DNA of 41,989 nucleotides, taken from Pseudorhodobacter aquimaris. Lineage in GTDB: Bacteria > Pseudomonadota > Alphaproteobacteria > Rhodobacterales > Rhodobacteraceae. Made by a program: the position numbers and the translations under genes. A model generated the notes under the pieces. That model worked only from the letters and a program-made list of their open reading frames with translations. It had not been told where the DNA came from and did no database searches. Each line of letters begins with the position of its first letter. Position 1 is the stretch's first letter. Below are positions 18,377 to 26,954 of this stretch, in pieces. The stretch spans positions 1-41,989 of the forward strand of contig NZ_LGHS01000075.1 of assembly GCF_001202025.1 (NCBI RefSeq), given 5' to 3'.

Positions 18377-18474
18377 TTGGCGATAGTATTCCTACAGGCA
18401 TGAAGCATCAATTCTCAGGGGCTATATCGAAAGAAATGTAATATTGCTATGCTAAAGTCGAAATGGAGAGAATA
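18377..18474. promoter_or_regulatory. Divergent LysR/SDR control region
   Basis: 98-bp AT-richer gap between the divergent starts. A TATGCT hexamer upstream of the SDR gene could be a -10. No unambiguous T-N11-A palindrome stands out, so operator placement is inferred from layout only. Confidence 0.4.
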
Positions 18475-19179
18475 ATGTCGGTAGAAAAAGTAGCGCTCAT
18501 CACCGCAGGCGGAAGTGGCATGGGCGCAGATGCCGCCCGTCGATTGGCCGCAGATGGTTTCAAAGTGGGCATTCTCTCTTCGTCAGGGAAAGGCGAGGCG
18601 CTTGGCGTTGAGCTGGGCGGCTTTGGTGTCACTGGCTCCAACACCAACTCCGATGACCTGTTTGCATTGGTGCAGGGTGCTGTGGACCGTTGGGGCCGTG
18701 TGGACGCCCTGATCAACTCCGCGGGCCATGGCCCCAAAGGGCCGTTGTTGCAGATTTCGGATGATGATTGGCACAAGGGCATGGAAGTCTACCTGATGAA
18801 CGTCATCCGTCCGACACGCCTTATTACGCCTGTCATGCAGGCGCAGGGCGGCGGCACCATCATCAACATCTCGACATTTGCCGCCTTCGAGCCTGATCCA
18901 CTCTTCCCGACCTCGGGCGTCTTCCGGGCGGGCCTTGCTGCTTTCACAAAGCTATTTTCCGATAAATATGCCGCCGACAATATTCGCATGAACAATGTCC
19001 TGCCGGGGTTCATTGATAGCCTTCCGGAAACCGAAGATCGCAAGGCCCGCATTCCGATGGGGCGCTATGGGCGGGCGAAAGAGGTATCCTCGGTGATTTC
19101 GCTGCTGGCTTCCGAAGGTGGCGGCTACATAACTGGCCAAAACCTGCGGATCGACGGAGGTCTGACCCGTGCCGTCTGA
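18475..19179 (+). CDS. Short-chain dehydrogenase/reductase, divergent active site
   Basis: A 234-residue Rossmann-fold protein. It has a TAGGSGMG nucleotide-binding loop near the N-terminus and NSAGHG in place of NNAG, and the active-site Ser of IINIS is present. Where classical SDRs have YxxxK, the aligned stretch reads TSGVFRAGLAAF, with neither the Tyr nor the Lys in place. The end (GGYITGQNLRIDGG) is standard. It may still bind NAD(P) but act by another route, or it may not be a normal oxidoreductase. The start after GGAGAGA is preferred to an ATG 12 nt upstream that lies within that site. The DUF6552-like gene overlaps its end. Confidence 0.8.
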   Translation: MSVEKVALITAGGSGMGADAARRLAADGFKVGILSSSGKGEALGVELGGFGVTGSNTNSDDLFALVQGAVDRWGRVDALINSAGHGPKGPLLQISDDDWHKGMEVYLMNVIRPTRLITPVMQAQGGGTIINISTFAAFEPDPLFPTSGVFRAGLAAFTKLFSDKYAADNIRMNNVLPGFIDSLPETEDRKARIPMGRYGRAKEVSSVISLLASEGGGYITGQNLRIDGGLTRAV

Positions 19180-19429
19180 TGTTGTCATCGAGCGTCCACG
19201 ATTTGACCGCGGGGTGTTTGCGGTCAAATGGGGCGCATCGATCATCCAGATCATGGGCTACACCGCTACAAGGTTCGGATGGACACCATGGAACCTCTAT
19301 CTGTTTCTGATCGGCGTATTAGGGTGGTTTGCTGTTGGCGTGTTGTGGAATGACAGGGCGTTGATGCTGGTCCATCTTGTCGCACTCGGTGCGATGATTG
19401 CGGGAATGGCGAGCGGGTCTCCGTCGTGA
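19169..19429 (+). CDS. Small membrane protein, DUF6552-like
   Basis: An 86-residue protein starting at GTG inside the end of the SDR gene, with GGAGG upstream. Three hydrophobic segments (VKWGASIIQIMGY, NLYLFLIGVLGWFAVGVLW, ALMLVHLVALGAMIAGMA) make it an inner-membrane protein. It is translationally coupled to the SDR, so the two probably work together under the LysR regulator. The function is unknown. The family name is by recall. Confidence 0.65.
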   Translation: MPSDVVIERPRFDRGVFAVKWGASIIQIMGYTATRFGWTPWNLYLFLIGVLGWFAVGVLWNDRALMLVHLVALGAMIAGMASGSPS

Positions 19430-19521
19430 ACCAGACATTTAAGAAAGTGCAGCATCAGGTAAAATGGGCTCATTTGAGACCTTTGCTGCATCAATCGCGA
19501 ACGCCCGCTCTTGTCGGAAGG

Positions 19522-20163
19522 TTACTGAACCTTCACGGGCTGCAACATATCATCGGTGTCCAGTTTGAGTGCGCTGCGCCACAGCGGCGTCTTGAAGACG
19601 TGGTGCACGTGCTTGCCGTCGCGCTCTTCACGGGTCTGGATAAGCAGCCCTGCCCACTCGAGCGGGTGCAAGGCGCAGGACGAGAAGGCGGCCATCTCTC
19701 GCCATCCGGCATTATCCCAATCATGCTCTTGGCCATAGAAGGCCGCGAACAGCGCGCGTTCGGTTGTGCCGAGGTTAGCCTCGACGTTGATCACGTTCAT
19801 CCAGACATCCCATTTTCCGAATGGGCGCTCTTCAAAGCGGGCATAGGAGGCATGGTCGAGTTTCAGGACAAAGAAAGGGATCAACTCGGCAAACAGCTTG
19901 CCCGGCGCCTGGGCCAGTTCCGCACCGCGCTTGGTCAGCTTGAACTCGCCTTTGAAGTGCCGCCCCAGACGGAGGGTGATCAGAACGTAGTGCAGCACCT
20001 CAAGCGGTGGGAAGTCGTATTCGTTAATGACTTTATTGTACCGGATCTGCTCAAGGGCGGCTGCAACTGCTGCGCTCTGGATAGCGAACACGCCCTGCCC
20101 TACCTTTTCCGCGACGAAGTGGTGATGGCGGTCGGTAAAGCTGAGGGTGGTTTTGACGGTCAT
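19522..20163 (-). CDS. Chimeric protein: ParD-like N-terminus joined to an unrelated C-terminal domain
   Basis: A 213-residue protein with a strong site (GGAGG, 5 nt before ATG). Residues 1-39 (MTVKTTLSFTDRHHHFVAEKV, then FAIQSAAVAAALEQ) are a ParD-antitoxin ribbon-helix-helix N-terminus. The rest is not ParD: LEVLHYVLITLRLGRHFKGEFKLTKRGAELA followed by alpha-helical sequence. It resembles by recall the C-terminal domain of plasmid pRiA4b ORF-3-type proteins. No ParE-like toxin gene is adjacent. It looks like an antitoxin start fused to the tail of another gene by deletion. It could be expressed but is unlikely to be a working antitoxin. Confidence 0.6.
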   Translation of the reverse strand: MTVKTTLSFTDRHHHFVAEKVGQGVFAIQSAAVAAALEQIRYNKVINEYDFPPLEVLHYVLITLRLGRHFKGEFKLTKRGAELAQAPGKLFAELIPFFVLKLDHASYARFEERPFGKWDVWMNVINVEANLGTTERALFAAFYGQEHDWDNAGWREMAAFSSCALHPLEWAGLLIQTREERDGKHVHHVFKTPLWRSALKLDTDDMLQPVKVQ

Positions 20164-20257
20164 CTGCGCCTCCGTGGTATGACTTAGCCATGTGACAGTT
20201 GCGAAGGATGGTTTCAACGGTGGCGGATGCAACGCTGCTGCTGATCGTACCAGAATC

Positions 20258-20285
20258 AAAAAGGCCCCCGCTGTTTTCAGGGGGC
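20258..20285 (-). terminator. Rho-independent terminator, leftward
   Basis: On the minus strand a 6-bp GC stem (plus-strand 20280-20285 with 20264-20269) with a 10-nt loop is followed by five Ts. It sits between the tRNA fragment and the ParD chimera, so it would have ended the tRNA transcript. Confidence 0.7.
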
Positions 20286-20294
20286 TTGTCAAAC

Positions 20295-20586
20295 GTTGAC
20301 GTGGCGTTGACGTAAAACGGGAGTGCTTATACACAAGTGTTTTTATCGGGCTTTAAGTGTTTGTAATGGTTAGATATTTTGGTTGCGGGGGTAGGATTTG
20401 AACCTACGACCTTCAGGTTATGAGCCTATAATCAAGCAATTAAAATAAGTTAATTAAATCAGCGCCTTAAGTGATAAGGCTTTGATTTCACGGATTTTCC
20501 CACACCGCATTCACCGACATTCACGCGCATTCGGCTGCAAACACAGCGCGAAACGCGCATTCGCGGGTTGATGTGGCGTTGATGTA
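20295..20586. repeat. Imperfect 20-bp direct repeats flanking the tRNA fragment
   Basis: The segments at 20295-20314 and 20567-20586 match at 18 of 20 positions; only two C/T differences separate them. Each contains the sub-motif GTTGAYGT twice. One copy lies on each side of the partial tRNA. Their role is unknown. They could be integrase arm sites or leftovers of a duplicated junction. Confidence 0.5.
20380..20427 (-). tRNA. 3' half of an initiator tRNA-fMet gene (CAU), integration-site remnant
   Basis: Read on the minus strand this is the anticodon loop (GCTCATAACC), variable region, T arm (GTAGGTTCAAATCCTAC) and 3' acceptor strand with CCA of an alphaproteobacterial initiator tRNA. The 5' half is absent: sequence upstream of the anticodon stem (after 20427) is unrelated AT-rich DNA. 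Tyrosine integrases commonly recombine in the 3' half of tRNA genes and leave such a fragment at the other end of the element. The integrase gene at 27.7-29.1 kb is a candidate user. It is not a functional tRNA. Confidence 0.75.
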
Positions 20587-20870
20587 GACAATATCCTTGC
20601 CCCGCTGGATGATGATCGCGAACGGCCCATTCCTGCCGATCGAGGTCTATTAGTGCTGTGTGGCCGCATTTCCCCTAGCGGCCGTCCAAGCGGTGCCGCA
20701 GCAAAACTTACGGGCCTTCGGCATGTTAAATGCCGGATCAGAGGTCAGATAGCATCCACAGGATTGCTTGACTGACAGTTTGGCGCTTGAAATACTCAGG
20801 CCATTCAGGGGATGCTTTTGGCGAAGCGTCGCGCCGAAGTGCGATACTGCAATTGTAGGAGAGATGGTCC
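20428..20870. other. Non-coding stretch inside the putative element boundary
   Basis: 443 bp between the tRNA fragment and the next gene. It contains one of the 20-bp direct repeats and an AT-rich segment next to the tRNA fragment (20430-20490), plausible for attachment-site DNA. No frame has a ribosome site or protein character that I recognise. Confidence 0.4.
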
Positions 20871-21779
20871 GTGCTTCTTAAAATGGTCAGAGAGACCTAC
20901 GACAGGCATTTGGCGGACCCGGAGTCGGACCCGTTTTTCATGAAGCTCCGCAGCGATGCTCAGGAGGAGCGTTACCGGCGGGTCAAGATGGTCCGTGATC
21001 TGGCCTATCGTGCCACATCGTTCGTCATTGAACCAGCTGCGCTCGACCTGATCGCCACTGTCCAGTCCGGCGTCAAGCTTGTCGAGGATTTCGGACCGCT
21101 GCTCGTCGAAGCACCGCTGCCGTTTGACTCGGTCTGGATGGAGTTTGAGGAGGATATCGGCGGGTCGCGGAACGGATCCGGTGTTCTGATTCAGAAGATT
21201 GGCGGCAAAATTCTTGTCTGCAGTTTTCACCGGCAAATGGGTAAGCCGTTGATTGAGCCCCTGCTATTCCTGACGGTGGACGCTGATGCAAAGCTCGATA
21301 TGCGGGCCGATCCGTTCACCTCTCCTCGGTTCATCAACGGTTTTGAGGGAACCCAGGATGAACGAGTCAGCCAGTTTTTCGGTGAGGCATTCCCGCAGAC
21401 TGGCTGGACAATCCTGAACGCGGTCGGGGCAATGCACTTAATCGCTGCGAAGGGTGGGCCTCTTGATGTGGAAGATGAGTCGATGTTCTCACGCCCGGAA
21501 CGGCGGCGGATGGAGCGGGAGGGGGCGCTTTCCGCTGGGGCACCGCAGGTCGTAACCAAGATCCGGGTAAACGCCCAGGGGCGGCTGCACCTACAGGCGG
21601 TTGACGACGAGGAGGGCGGTGTCGGCGGTGCCCGACGTCGGGCCCATCGGGTTCGAGGGCATTACATGCGGACAGCAAGGGGGGCGAGCTGGCGCAAAGC
21701 GCATGTTCGAGGGCTGGGGCAAGTGAACGAGACCATTCGGGTGGTCGAGGCTGCGACGGAGGCTCAACCATCCGACTAA
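20871..21779 (+). CDS. Phage/plasmid-type protein of unknown function
   Basis: A 302-residue protein, probably starting at GTG 20871 with AGGAGAG about 8 nt upstream (an ATG at 20883 is the alternative). The N-terminal part is helical and charged. The middle has hydrophobic strands (GVLIQKIGGKILVCSFHR). The C-terminal region carries RRRAHRVRGHYMRTARGASWRKAHVRGLG, a His/Arg-rich pattern I have seen in uncharacterised alphaproteobacterial phage proteins. It may bind nucleic acid through this basic end. It stands alone, convergent with the SIR2 gene. Confidence 0.55.
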   Translation: MLLKMVRETYDRHLADPESDPFFMKLRSDAQEERYRRVKMVRDLAYRATSFVIEPAALDLIATVQSGVKLVEDFGPLLVEAPLPFDSVWMEFEEDIGGSRNGSGVLIQKIGGKILVCSFHRQMGKPLIEPLLFLTVDADAKLDMRADPFTSPRFINGFEGTQDERVSQFFGEAFPQTGWTILNAVGAMHLIAAKGGPLDVEDESMFSRPERRRMEREGALSAGAPQVVTKIRVNAQGRLHLQAVDDEEGGVGGARRRAHRVRGHYMRTARGASWRKAHVRGLGQVNETIRVVEAATEAQPSD

Positions 21780-21895
21780 GCGTCCGACCAATTTCGACGC
21801 AGCCCGGCCCTTTGCGGACAATGACTGCCCCTCCAACGCCGCACAACTGCTTTACCGAAGCGGTCGTTTGGTACGCAGCGCACCATTTCTCAGAC

Positions 21896-24391
21896 TCATA
21901 TTCCCAAGCGTCGAGCGTGTTCATTTAGCCTCCTGAGTTGGGGGTCTTCTGTCAACGCTGGCCTCGTCTGCGCTATTGAACTCAAACATTGCCTGAACTC
22001 ATCGGAAAGGTATGGCTGATCCTTGATGATGATACCAAGAAACCTCAGGGCATCCTCCGGAAACTGACTGCACAGTCCGCTCTCGTGCAATCGATGCATA
22101 ACGGAGTGTGGGTGTCGGATTGGGACCAGCCAATCCTCGACGGTTTTCAGTGCTTCTGGAAACTCTGATCCGGCCGCAATGCTGAGCCGAGCGAGGTCTT
22201 CTGCGATCCCCTCAGTGACAAGGTCGCGCGATTTCGGCCATACGTGCTGCCAGAACGGCAGGATGCGATTTTTCCAGTATTCCTTTCGCTGATCGCCCGC
22301 TCCTTCAAGAGCTTGCGCTAGCGCGTCTGCCCCCACCTCAAGCCCCTCCTGCGGCAACAACGCAATAACGGCACTGAACTCCTCCCTAGAGAAGTTCTGA
22401 TTGGGCTCTAGCGACGCATACGTCAGAAAGGCAGCTAGCTGCTTGGCCTGTGCGCCCAATACTGCGTAATGCTGAGCAGTACTGAGGAACTGTGGTTTGA
22501 GTGCGTTCAACAAAGGCCAATATAAACGGGGCGACCAAAGGAACCCACTCCACACAGCCCTTGCCTGCGCCGGTGAGGCGTCCCAATCAAATAGCGGCAG
22601 CAACCTTTGTTCGGCCCATGGCCTATCCACACGGAAAAGCGCAATGGATCGCGCGCCCAGCAACACTCTACCATGACGGAATTGATCCACATCAACATCG
22701 CATATTGGCGTGAGAATGCGCTCGATGTCGTCGGGAAGGTGGTCGTCGTCATTTGGCGCGCCCTTGAGCCAGAGATTGAGAACAGCTTGGGTGACGTGCC
22801 CAATCGGATGATTGATCGCTGCTCCTATTGGATCATCTGCTTGCTCATCATCCGGCTCAATGCCTGAATCAGCATCACGGTGCATTTCCAGTACGCGTCG
22901 GCAGAGCTCGAGAAGGATGGCCTCATGTTGGTTGATCGATTTAGAAACAGCTTCGAGCCACCATGTTACCTGGCGAACGAGCTTCACTAGCACATCATCA
23001 GGCATGGCTTGCACCAGCGAAGCGCCGTATCGCCAAGATCGCAGGGTAAGTCCTTCTCCGCTCCACGATTGAAGCGCTTCCCTCCAACGGATCTCCGGCC
23101 ACTCTCCGTCACGCGCCAGTTCACAGAGCGCGGTAAGGCTAAGAGAGAGACGCGTGCGGCAAATTTCCCGCCACATATCCTCATAGAAATGGTAATCGTC
23201 GGGCACTGGCTGTCTCAACCACTGAACAAGTTCGCTACGTTTGGAGGGTGCGATATCGATCTCTTGCCGGTCTTCGTCGTCCGGGTCGCCGGTGCCACTG
23301 GTCCAAATCGAGAACTCATCACGCTCATTCGGAGCTAACTCCCACACTGAATGCGCGCGCGACAAATCCTCAAAGTGCAGCGAAGCTTCCGCCCCGAGCG
23401 CGATGCCGGATGCGCTCAGCTTGGCCAGCCGTAGCCAGACCGAACGATCCTTCAAGTCAGCCCACTGCTCAGGTTCAAGATCATCGCGATAATTTTGGCG
23501 AGAAGGGCCGGCCAAGATAGCCATTTCCAGCCTCTTCTGCGCAGGTTGGGTCAAATCCCCCCCACGCAGTACAAGAAGCTGGAGCACCTCACGCATTAAG
23601 CTAGGAGACCAGAGCCACCAGGAATCGTCCGCCAAGAGCCAATTCACCCATAGCTCAGAAAGGATACAGTCGTTCTGGGCCGCTGCGAAAAAGGCCAAAC
23701 GTTTGAATGTCGGGTACGGAACCTCAAACCATGTTTTTGCGATCTCACTGGCTCTGGCGGGGTCTTCATTTCGAACGGCCAACCATGAGTCTCGCAGTAG
23801 CTCGATCAGAGTCACCCAACCGCGCAGTCCACGATTTTGCCAGTGCGGACTTATGGACGAAAGGTCCCAGCTTGATCGATCTTTGTACTCGTCAGCCTCG
23901 CCTAACTCTTGCATAATATCCAAGCAGTCGATCAGCAGTTGCCGAAAATCATCAATCAATTGAGGTAATAGTGCCAGCCAGGACTTGTCGTCTGCTAAGT
24001 CGCGGAGGGTTGAGCTCACATCATCGGCCGCCAAGACAAACTTGCAGTCCAATATTTGACCGACGCTAGAGGGCTCACCGCTTGGTTCGGGTTCATCTCC
24101 CCATCTAAATCGTTTGGAAAGCTTAACTTTTGGCGTCAGAGCATCACGCAATTCCATTCGAAGAGTGGCACTGATCCCCTGTTGCGTCAGGCGATTTCTC
24201 CAATCGTATAGATCGCGCTGTCTCCAAGGTGATTTTAACCGACCGTTAAGAAGTAAGCGCCAAAGCGTTCGCATTACCGGTCCAGGGATCGCGTTTGCTG
24301 CATTGACGCGAATATTGTCAGTTCTGCTACCTTGCCTTCCCTCTCCAAACTGTTGTGGCGCATCAATTCGTGTTGGACTAGCAAAGACCAA
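21896..24391 (-). CDS. C-terminal helical part of a split SIR2-domain defence-type protein
   Basis: Open for 831 codons. The authentic part begins at about NIRVNAANAIPGPVMRTLWRLLL. The first 26 residues are probably out-of-frame read-through of the upstream part. The protein is long, Trp- and Leu-rich and all-helical, with an acidic segment (IEPDDEQADDP) in the middle. No catalytic motif is seen. Its N-terminus overlaps the SIR2 gene by 118 nt in another frame. Joining the frames at about 24319, as if one C had been lost on the plus strand, gives one continuous protein of about 1,276 residues. That is the layout of large defence-associated sirtuins, in which the helical part senses phage. Confidence 0.75.
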   Translation of the reverse strand: MVFASPTRIDAPQQFGEGRQGSRTDNIRVNAANAIPGPVMRTLWRLLLNGRLKSPWRQRDLYDWRNRLTQQGISATLRMELRDALTPKVKLSKRFRWGDEPEPSGEPSSVGQILDCKFVLAADDVSSTLRDLADDKSWLALLPQLIDDFRQLLIDCLDIMQELGEADEYKDRSSWDLSSISPHWQNRGLRGWVTLIELLRDSWLAVRNEDPARASEIAKTWFEVPYPTFKRLAFFAAAQNDCILSELWVNWLLADDSWWLWSPSLMREVLQLLVLRGGDLTQPAQKRLEMAILAGPSRQNYRDDLEPEQWADLKDRSVWLRLAKLSASGIALGAEASLHFEDLSRAHSVWELAPNERDEFSIWTSGTGDPDDEDRQEIDIAPSKRSELVQWLRQPVPDDYHFYEDMWREICRTRLSLSLTALCELARDGEWPEIRWREALQSWSGEGLTLRSWRYGASLVQAMPDDVLVKLVRQVTWWLEAVSKSINQHEAILLELCRRVLEMHRDADSGIEPDDEQADDPIGAAINHPIGHVTQAVLNLWLKGAPNDDDHLPDDIERILTPICDVDVDQFRHGRVLLGARSIALFRVDRPWAEQRLLPLFDWDASPAQARAVWSGFLWSPRLYWPLLNALKPQFLSTAQHYAVLGAQAKQLAAFLTYASLEPNQNFSREEFSAVIALLPQEGLEVGADALAQALEGAGDQRKEYWKNRILPFWQHVWPKSRDLVTEGIAEDLARLSIAAGSEFPEALKTVEDWLVPIRHPHSVMHRLHESGLCSQFPEDALRFLGIIIKDQPYLSDEFRQCLSSIAQTRPALTEDPQLRRLNEHARRLGI

Positions 24392-25725
24392 CGTTCGTGA
24401 AGCTTACCGCCCCGTTGTACGATCCAGATAATCAAGTCTGGGTCGTTTAAGTGTCGGAGCAGCCAGCGCGCGAGGTGAAACATCACGTCGTCCCATTGCG
24501 AAATCTCGATGCCTCCCGAAACCAACATCATTGATGGCGCGAGCGGATAAGGCGCCGGTCGACGAACGAGACTAAACTTAAGTTTGCTATCGCATTTGAG
24601 GAGTGTTGGCACGCCGAAGCGAGGAAGATCTGCCTGTTGATAACGCTCATCAGAGAATGCATCGAGTAGCCAATCTAGCGAGGGCACAGGGTTAAACTCG
24701 GCGAATCGTTTTGCTGGCAGCCCAGATGGGTCAGACAGTGCCCATAGCATCCTGCCAACAAAGTCATCTTGGCGTGTGCTGGCTGACGGACGTGCAAGCG
24801 CGTGGGTTACGACTACCTTTTCTTTGCCAAGCACACCGTCTCGATAAGTTTCTGACCAGACATGCAAAGTTTTATGAAGAGCCGAGTGGTCAAGGCTGCC
24901 AACCGGGACCTCGTACAGGATAGGCGTCACGCCTTTGGCTTCCCACTCAATGGTCTTCGCAGGCTCCTGCCCAGGTTCGCAATCGCCCAGGGCCCAAGCC
25001 TGTGGGGTGCTTTCACCCAGCATACGGTCAGCGGCCAATGCATCCATCATGTAACGCAAAACTGGATCATTGATGCTGTAACCAACGAAGCAGACCGAGT
25101 AATTTCGGAACAACTCGCTTACAAAACGGGCGGCCCATCGTTCGGTGAGGTAGGCTAGGCCGAAGTCACCGCTTGTAATTACAAGTCGGTTGAGCGCAGC
25201 TTCATCAGCTTTTTTGGGCAGCGAACCATGCAGGTAGATCAGCCCATTCCAACGGCTGTTCTTCGGGATAGGCAGCATAGGAGCGGAGTATGAATTAAAC
25301 TGCTGTCCACCACGTTTCGCCGCTACTTCAAACACGCCATCGAAATTAGTGGTAACCAGCCGCAGAGCGCCTTCGCGGCTGCGCGCAAGTTGAAGCAAAG
25401 CCGTATGAGTGTCTGTCGCCCCCCTACGGCGCAGTTTTGGCTTCAGCGATTGTGCTAAAGCATTTCGCACGGCGAAGCGCTGACCTGGCAGGCGCCTTTC
25501 GAGCAAGTCGAGCGTGGCATCGTACTGGCCACGATCATACGCATCCTGCTCGATGGGCGACCTTCTGGTCCCAGTGTGTTTGTAAATCTGTTCTACGAGG
25601 CCTTTAAACCCCGGAAGGCCTGCGAGGTAAGAAATTCCAGCGCCGCAAAAAAAGACCAGACGGCCCTCCTCCTGCGCTTGCAGTAGCTCATCCGGTATAT
25701 CTGGCCCCGCAGAAATGAACTGCAT
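24274..25725 (-). CDS. SIR2-domain NADase part of a split defence-type protein
   Basis: A 483-codon frame with a good site (GAGAGGG). The N-terminal 280 residues are a SIR2 domain: FFCGAGISYLAGLPGF (Gly-rich loop, residues 26-40), TTNFD (Asn127, Asp129), LHG (His166) and GYSINDPVLRYMM. The catalytic Asn and His are present, so NAD+ hydrolysis is plausible, as in defence sirtuins that kill infected cells by NAD+ depletion. Residues about 300-465 link to the helical part. The last 15 residues (SMQQTRSLDR end) lie past the frame switch. It is downstream of the WYL regulator on the same strand. Confidence 0.85.
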   Translation of the reverse strand: MQFISAGPDIPDELLQAQEEGRLVFFCGAGISYLAGLPGFKGLVEQIYKHTGTRRSPIEQDAYDRGQYDATLDLLERRLPGQRFAVRNALAQSLKPKLRRRGATDTHTALLQLARSREGALRLVTTNFDGVFEVAAKRGGQQFNSYSAPMLPIPKNSRWNGLIYLHGSLPKKADEAALNRLVITSGDFGLAYLTERWAARFVSELFRNYSVCFVGYSINDPVLRYMMDALAADRMLGESTPQAWALGDCEPGQEPAKTIEWEAKGVTPILYEVPVGSLDHSALHKTLHVWSETYRDGVLGKEKVVVTHALARPSASTRQDDFVGRMLWALSDPSGLPAKRFAEFNPVPSLDWLLDAFSDERYQQADLPRFGVPTLLKCDSKLKFSLVRRPAPYPLAPSMMLVSGGIEISQWDDVMFHLARWLLRHLNDPDLIIWIVQRGGKLHERWSLLVQHELMRHNSLEREGKVAELTIFASMQQTRSLDR

Positions 25726-25952
25726 TTAATCACCCTCTCGAATATCTTCTCTGTTAAGCGCTTGCGGTTTTCCGGAACGTATCAGGCTTGGTAACCGTGT
25801 TAAATGACATCAGGAAAACGGCACTAAATGCTACACCATTGGCTCGAAGGTCTGCTGCCCACAAGAGACAACACGATTTTGCTTCGGCAGCGAACTGCAG
25901 CTCCCCGCCCTTCATGTATAAACTACCAATGTCGGCACATCGATATTGGCCA
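25726..25952. other. Spacer between WYL regulator and SIR2 gene
   Basis: 227 bp. A leftward frame of 74 codons (25754-25978) spans it and overlaps the regulator's end, but it lacks a clear ribosome site and family resemblance. I would not call it a gene. No terminator is seen, so the regulator and SIR2 gene may share a transcript. Confidence 0.4.
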
Positions 25953-26945
25953 TCACGGCAAGACATCAACATCGCCACGCCGCACCCTCTCCAAAATTAC
26001 ACGCAGTTCAGGCGGGGCCAGAACCTCGACCGCCCTGCCCCATGAAACCAAGTGCCAAGCCATTTCCACCCATCCGCTCGCGCTGAATTCAACCAGCAGG
26101 CTGCCGTCCGGCAAATCGCTCATCACCTGGTTTGGATGGAACCGGAAGTCGCGGGCGACGGGCGCAGCGCTAGGCGCAAAGCGCCAGCGGACGGGCCCGT
26201 GCTCGGCTTCAGAAAAGAATGACCCGAACGATTGCGCGCAGTGGACGTTGATGCAGAAGTTCGGGTCGCGCGCGAAGCCCTGCCCCGTCACAGCCATTTC
26301 GCTGATCCGATCAAACCGATACTGACGAATCCGTCGGTCCGGCGTCGTGTCTCGCGCCACAAGGTAATGCCGGGTGCCAAGGATGACGCCATAGGGTTCG
26401 ACAACCCGCTCGCGGGGTGCGTCATCGCGCGCGCTCCGGTACGTCATGCGGATTGACATCGGCGCGATGAAAGCCTCGAACAATAACTTCAGATAATACG
26501 GTGATGCCTGACTCGCTGGCCCGGGACGGCACGCGAACCCATTCGCCTCGAGCATGACCTCGGAACTCACTTCGGCCGACCGAGCTTGTGTGGGCGGCGC
26601 GGACGCGAGGAGCCGGTCGCGCATCTCCGTAAGAGATTTGACCTCGTTCGCAGCCCCGTCTCGATCAGCCCTGCGGATCGCCAGATCCAGCGCAGCAAGT
26701 TCACTGTCGCGAAACCCACGGTGGCGGATGTAATCAACATCGCGCAGGGACCACCAGCGGCGGCGTTCATCATCCGTCACAACATCAATCCGGGGAAACA
26801 CGTCCTCCAGCGCACGTGCCATGCGTCGGGCCGTCCGCTCATTGACGGCAAACTCCGCCATGATGTCGCGCAAGCTTACGCCTCGGTAGCGCGCCTTGGC
26901 CATTTCGGCCAATCGGAACAGGTCCTGCGCCTTGGCGAATGACAT
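25953..26945 (-). CDS. WYL-domain transcriptional repressor (BrxR/CapW-like)
   Basis: A 330-residue protein starting at 26945, where GGGAG lies 10-15 nt upstream. A longer form would include the palindromic operator. The N-terminal winged helix (AKARYRGVSLRDIMAEFAVNERTARRMARALE) is followed by a WYL domain (VVEPYGVILGTRHYLVARD, IRQYRFDRISEMAVTG) and a C-terminal WCX-type region ending with LERVRRGDVDVLP. This is the architecture of BrxR and CapW, which repress defence operons and respond to a nucleic-acid or nucleotide signal. It precedes the SIR2 gene on the same strand, so control of that gene and of itself is likely. Confidence 0.85.
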   Translation of the reverse strand: MSFAKAQDLFRLAEMAKARYRGVSLRDIMAEFAVNERTARRMARALEDVFPRIDVVTDDERRRWWSLRDVDYIRHRGFRDSELAALDLAIRRADRDGAANEVKSLTEMRDRLLASAPPTQARSAEVSSEVMLEANGFACRPGPASQASPYYLKLLFEAFIAPMSIRMTYRSARDDAPRERVVEPYGVILGTRHYLVARDTTPDRRIRQYRFDRISEMAVTGQGFARDPNFCINVHCAQSFGSFFSEAEHGPVRWRFAPSAAPVARDFRFHPNQVMSDLPDGSLLVEFSASGWVEMAWHLVSWGRAVEVLAPPELRVILERVRRGDVDVLP

Positions 26946-26954
26946 GGTGAATAT

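Noticed and set aside
20294-20334. Upstream extension of the ParD chimera to 20334
   Set aside because: The extra 57 residues come from the terminator and repeat region. The GGAGG-preceded ATG at 20163 is clearly the start.
25754-25978. 74-codon leftward frame between WYL and SIR2 genes
   Set aside because: No ribosome site or recognisable family, and it overlaps the regulator's end.
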